A program made the translations under genes and the position numbers. Below the pieces are notes generated by a model. It saw only the letters and a program-made list of their open reading frames with translations, was not told the DNA's origin and made no database searches. Below are positions 59,883 through 64,000 of a stretch of 64,000 bases of DNA, piece after piece; position 1 is the first letter of the stretch, and every line of letters begins with the position of its first letter. Source of the stretch: Gibbula magus (lineage: Eukaryota; Mollusca; Gastropoda; Trochida; Trochidae); NCBI GenBank assembly GCA_936450465.1, contig OW388302.1, positions 61,440,387 through 61,504,386 on the forward strand, given 5' to 3'.

Positions 59883-60190
59883 AGGTTGCAAGTGCAGCTC
59901 TGTGATGCAAAGCGATTGAAAGTGCAGTGTCTCCTTAAAATCCTGAACCTATTTCATGACATATCAGTGCACCTGGATCTCCACCCTCTGTCCGTCCTCT
60001 CTACCTCGCGGTGAGGGGTAGATATAGACACGTTTAGGTTGCAAGTGCAGCTCTGTAATGCAAAGCGATTGAAAGTGCAGTGTCTCCTTAAAATCCTGAA
60101 CCTATTTCATGACATATCAGTGCACCTAGATCTCCACCCTCTGTCCGTCCTCTCTACCTCGCGGTGAGGGGTAGATATAGACACGTTTAG
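59883..60190. repeat. 153-bp recent tandem duplication
   Basis: 59883-60035 and 60036-60190 are nearly identical (aggttgcaagtgcagctctg start); I see only two or three differences. A shorter partial copy of the start (gacggtgcatctctg) may precede it. Confidence 0.9.
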
Positions 60191-60979
<789 letters not shown>

Positions 60980-60981
60980 TA

Positions 60982-61500
60982 CTCATGGTATAACTGGTTG
61001 ACACCCCTAAACAGAAAATGAATTTCATCAAATTAAATGCATGGACAATTAATATTGTTCGATGTTATGATATTTTCGAAATTAAATGTGCAAAAAACAC
61101 ATAATGTAACCTATATAATACTTGCCATGTATGTATTGTGTGCGAATGAGACTCCATGAACGATTTTATGTATATTTGGGTTCAGAAGTTTTTTTCAAAT
61201 GCAACTTTTCATTATTTATTAGAACCAAATTGAGAACACTCAAACACTGTAACAATATACAATTGCCAAGACACAAGGAATGAACTCTTTTGAATAAATT
61301 TCATTTTTCTTATATTCCCCTTTCTTTGGTATTTTAAAGTACAAGTGTAGAAATAGCAAATGCTCCAGGACACTATTCACAAAAAGACATCCAGTAGTAA
61401 CATGTTTTATCAAAAAATTACCTAAACTGACACGTTTTGTTGTTTATATAACATGTCATTCCTTTAACTATTAGGGGGTGTCAACCATTATTACCATGCG
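60982..61500. mobile_element. TA-flanked MITE (519 bp), complete copy
   Basis: The left end CTCATGGTATAACTGGTTGA and the complement of the right end CGCATGGTAATAATGGTTGA form imperfect TIRs of about 28 bp, both continuing into cacccc. TA flanks lie at 60980-60981 and 61501-61502. A truncated copy is at 26032-26199. Non-coding. Confidence 0.82.
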
Positions 61501-61502
61501 TA

Positions 61503-62515
61503 TATTATTTATGTCGATAATCGTGGCTCAACTTAACATTAAACCGAATTCAAAGATTCAAATGGATTAATATCCAGCAAAGCATCTCTGTTTTATATGG
61601 CTGCGAATGAAACACAAAATAAAGTGCACATGTTTATGGGCTCGTCATATAAAATTGCTTCGTCAGTATAAGAGAAAGCATTTCATCACTGTGTAAGCCA
61701 AATCCTTATGAAGGATTAACTCGAGAGTTTTCAAACATATCACAACACAAACGGTTTGTCAGTACGCATTTTTTCGAATCAGTTTGAGGTATTATTTTTC
61801 TTAGTCCCGGCCCTATCTCCCACATCGCGATGTAAACAGCGAGTCTCCTTCTGTAATCCATATGTACATTGTCATTGAACTGTCATCTCTCGGCTTGAGC
61901 GCCCTTTAATCAGCGCACAGCGCCTTATCGCCCTTGTCTTGCAGATAGCAGATCCACTATTGTCAATAGCTAAGGATTATACAGGGAAAGTAGGCTCGAG
62001 CTATGTTCATTTCACCAGGGCCCGTCTACATAGCTTGATCACAGACGGACGCGGGCCGTCATGCAATCAGATCGCAGAGCTTCCAGCTGAAATAGCAAAC
62101 CTTTACCCGTCAATCAGTCTTACATACCAAGATGGGAGACAACTTTTACCTGTAGCGGATCTAAACTAGGTTCTAAACCTCCTACCCCAAACCACTGTTG
62201 AAACATTTTGCATGTAGCTTTGACGAACAATCCAATTGAACACCTCCATATAAATTTGACGAACTCTCTAAGGTGAAAATACCCCCCTCCCCCTTCCCCA
62301 ACCCTCAAGGTTGACCTCTACCCTTTACAATATATGTTAACCCCCTTTGGAAATTCCTGGCTCCGCCTTTGGTTACATAGATTTAAGAGATTTTGTGTCC
62401 CAATGCTGATAAGCTTGATTAAATCTTATATATAAAGGAAGGAGACCCACGTTATCGTTGATATAAGCGACTCGGTATGCCAGTGCTCATTAGCTTTGTT
62501 TTCCACAATTAAATC
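61503..62515. other. Non-coding spacer
   Basis: No gene supported. A 76-codon plus-strand frame at 61939-62169 (starts mid-sequence, ends TAG) includes SSYVHFTRARLHSLITDGRG; unrecognised and without splice or start support. Confidence 0.3.
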
Positions 62516-62519
62516 TTAA

Positions 62520-62873
62520 AGGGGCAGTAGCACGTTTTTCCCGTGAAATAAGTCGATGAAATGTAATTGAAAAATAATCTCACCAATAGTAAAACACCCT
62601 TCTCTCTTCGGAAATCAATCTAAAAAATGAGTGGACATGGTTCGTAAAGCCATGGAAATCGTTTTTTGTCATTCGAAATAATAAATTGTGTTCACAATAA
62701 AATGGCCGCCATGCAATTTTTGCTTTCTACGCAACACTGTTTTTACCACTACGGGAAATTAGTTTGTGTAATAAGATATTTTACCCTCTAAAGTAAATAT
62801 AAATGACATAAACTATCATTATAAATGGGAAATTTGCAAAAATAAAATTTGCAAAAAACGTGCTACTGCCCCT
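62520..62873. mobile_element. TTAA-flanked MITE (354 bp), intact copy
   Basis: TTAA at 62516-62519 and 62874-62877. TIRs begin AGGGGCAGTAGCACGTTTTT on both ends, identical over 20 bp. The interior is non-coding and closely matches 27517-27889. TTAA targets suggest piggyBac-type mobilisation in trans. Confidence 0.9.
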
Positions 62874-63102
62874 TTAAACAAGAAACGCTGTGTTCATAAT
62901 CTCTGGTTAAAGAAAACAAACGATTCGGTATCCAAACATTTATGATTTCACTTAATAGTGAAAACATTCGTTTTCAGTTTGGAAACTATCTGAAAGTCAC
63001 ATTATTACTATTTCGAAAATTAAGAGCATTTTTGTTAAAGATGTATGATTGTCCATGATGCGATCATGTCCATTTTCTTGTAATCAATCTAGGGTACAGT
63101 TT

Positions 63103-63240
63103 TCAGTCACAATTGATTGTTAATAACGAGTGTCCACCTCTAACATCTATGCACTCTCTGACACGACGTCGTACAGACGTTACAAGCCTCCTCACGAAAA
63201 CTGGGGGGATACGACGCCATTCCTGTGCCTGCGTCCACGT
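63103..63240 (-). pseudogene. Tc1-like transposase C-terminal fragment
   Basis: The minus-strand frame ends QAQEWRRIPPVFVRRLVTSV, RRRVRECIDVRGGHSLL and a few residues before TGA (63103-63105). EWxxIPxxxxxxLVxSxxRRxxxCIxxRGGH is the classic C-terminus of Tc1-type DD34E transposases. Upstream it runs into an (ACAG)n tract, so the catalytic core and helix-turn-helix domains are missing. A dead relic; too short to source the MITEs in the window. Confidence 0.85.
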
Positions 63241-63264
63241 CTGTCTGTCTGTCTGTCTGTCTGT
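63236..63264. repeat. (CTGT)n microsatellite
   Basis: About seven copies of CTGT, at the broken end of the transposase relic. Confidence 0.95.
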
Positions 63265-63353
63265 CGTGTTAATCCACTCTAAGTTGTACTTGGATTTAAG
63301 TGGTTGAGTTGGCTTATACCCAAAACTTGACTTTACTTCATCAGACATCAATC

Positions 63354-64000
63354 AGGGTCTAGATTTTCCAAGCTCTTGTAACAAAGACATGACGTAGGAA
63401 GTTATGACGGCCGTAAACCCAATCTTGGCGCTAAGATAAGAGCGATTTTCGAAATGCTCTTTGACCTGACGTAAGTTGAAACTAGTTACGACAGTTACGG
63501 CGCAAGAGAGGTTCGGAATTTGGGATAAAATTTCCAAAGATATTACAGACATAAGAAAAAGCTTTTATAATAGTTTTTCAAGCAGTCCTACATATCATGC
63601 AAATGGACAATTTTAGGTAAACTATAATACTGAAGTAGAGAATAAAGAGCACAATCACTTCTTCAATGTGAAAATAAAAATGTTTCTGGTGTGGAATTTG
63701 CTATATCCGTGTATCCAATATTGTTTTTTTTTTTTTTTTTTTTTTGTTTTTTTTTTTTTAAATATTTTATTCTTGACATTCCGTCTGTTGAAGGGGTGAG
63801 TATCTAGTCTGAAACGTTGTGTATTATCACATTAAAGAAGTTGTTAAACTCGTCCCGTTAACGTTATATGTATGACACTTCTAAATGCTTTCAAGGACAA
63901 GAATAAAGAGATGTTGTGTTATGTCGATACATGTTTACGGTGATAGGGCAGGTTAGCATATATAAAGCATTTAACGTTTACAAGTAGTCTGTGCAACATA
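63354..64000. other. Spacer with possible decayed foldback and poly-T
   Basis: 63354-63460 has phrases resembling the palindromic MITE at 52166 (low certainty). A T-rich homopolymer run lies at 63724-63759, possibly the complement of a retroposon poly(A), though no body is recognised. Otherwise nothing supported. Confidence 0.35.

Overview
This window is animal nuclear DNA, AT-rich (about 36% GC by eye), gene-poor and very repeat-dense. The repeats suggest a mollusc, probably a bivalve, as an inference from repeat style. They include tRNA-derived SINEs with a shared 3' domain, core-repeat elements ending in (ACGG)n, a Penelope-like retroelement, many TA- and TTAA-flanked miniature DNA transposons, and long dinucleotide tracts. 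No bacterial gene, operon, rRNA, intact tRNA gene or CRISPR array is visible. I found no convincing intact host protein-coding gene. The long open frames are mostly translations of tandem repeats or random AT-rich DNA. Recognisable coding sequence is limited to decayed transposable-element fragments: two non-LTR reverse transcriptase C-termini (4811-5044 and 10412-10937, minus), a Penelope-type RT/linker fragment (23531-24077, plus) and a Tc1-type transposase C-terminus (63103-63240, minus). One short segment (36617-36837) looks like a frameshifted host or captured exon.

Layout. 1-5 kb: a 26-bp minisatellite, two copies of a foldback element with paired TGACGTCA palindromes, and a non-LTR 3' end. 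6-12 kb: a SINE with target-site duplication (TSD), a 1.16-kb DNA transposon with perfect terminal inverted repeats (TIRs), a three-level nest (retrotransposon inside TTAA element inside SINE fragment), and a 512-bp mariner-type element. 13-22 kb: a 23-bp minisatellite, further TA-flanked elements and a second SINE family. 23-26 kb: Penelope-like fragments wrapped in (TA)n, another TA element and a 22-bp minisatellite. 27-36 kb: TTAA elements and a TGACGTCA-rich zone. 37-42 kb: a core-repeat element and a satellite of about 62 bp (~28 copies). 42-56 kb: (AG)n, SINEs, and minisatellites of 17, 18, 30-31 and 15 bp. 57-64 kb: three core-repeat elements, a tRNA-like sequence enclosed by perfect TIRs, (TC)n, more TA and TTAA elements and a Tc1 relic.

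What ties the region together is transposition, not a pathway. At least five TA-flanked TIR elements share the inner TIR word CAAAAGAAAC or the same organisation. A TTAA-flanked group shares ends beginning AGGGRC or AGGSGCAGTAGCACG. A foldback group carries paired CRE-like palindromes about 100 bp from the foldback. That last group, together with 19 exact TGACGTCA octamers where under one is expected, is the least-explained feature of the window.
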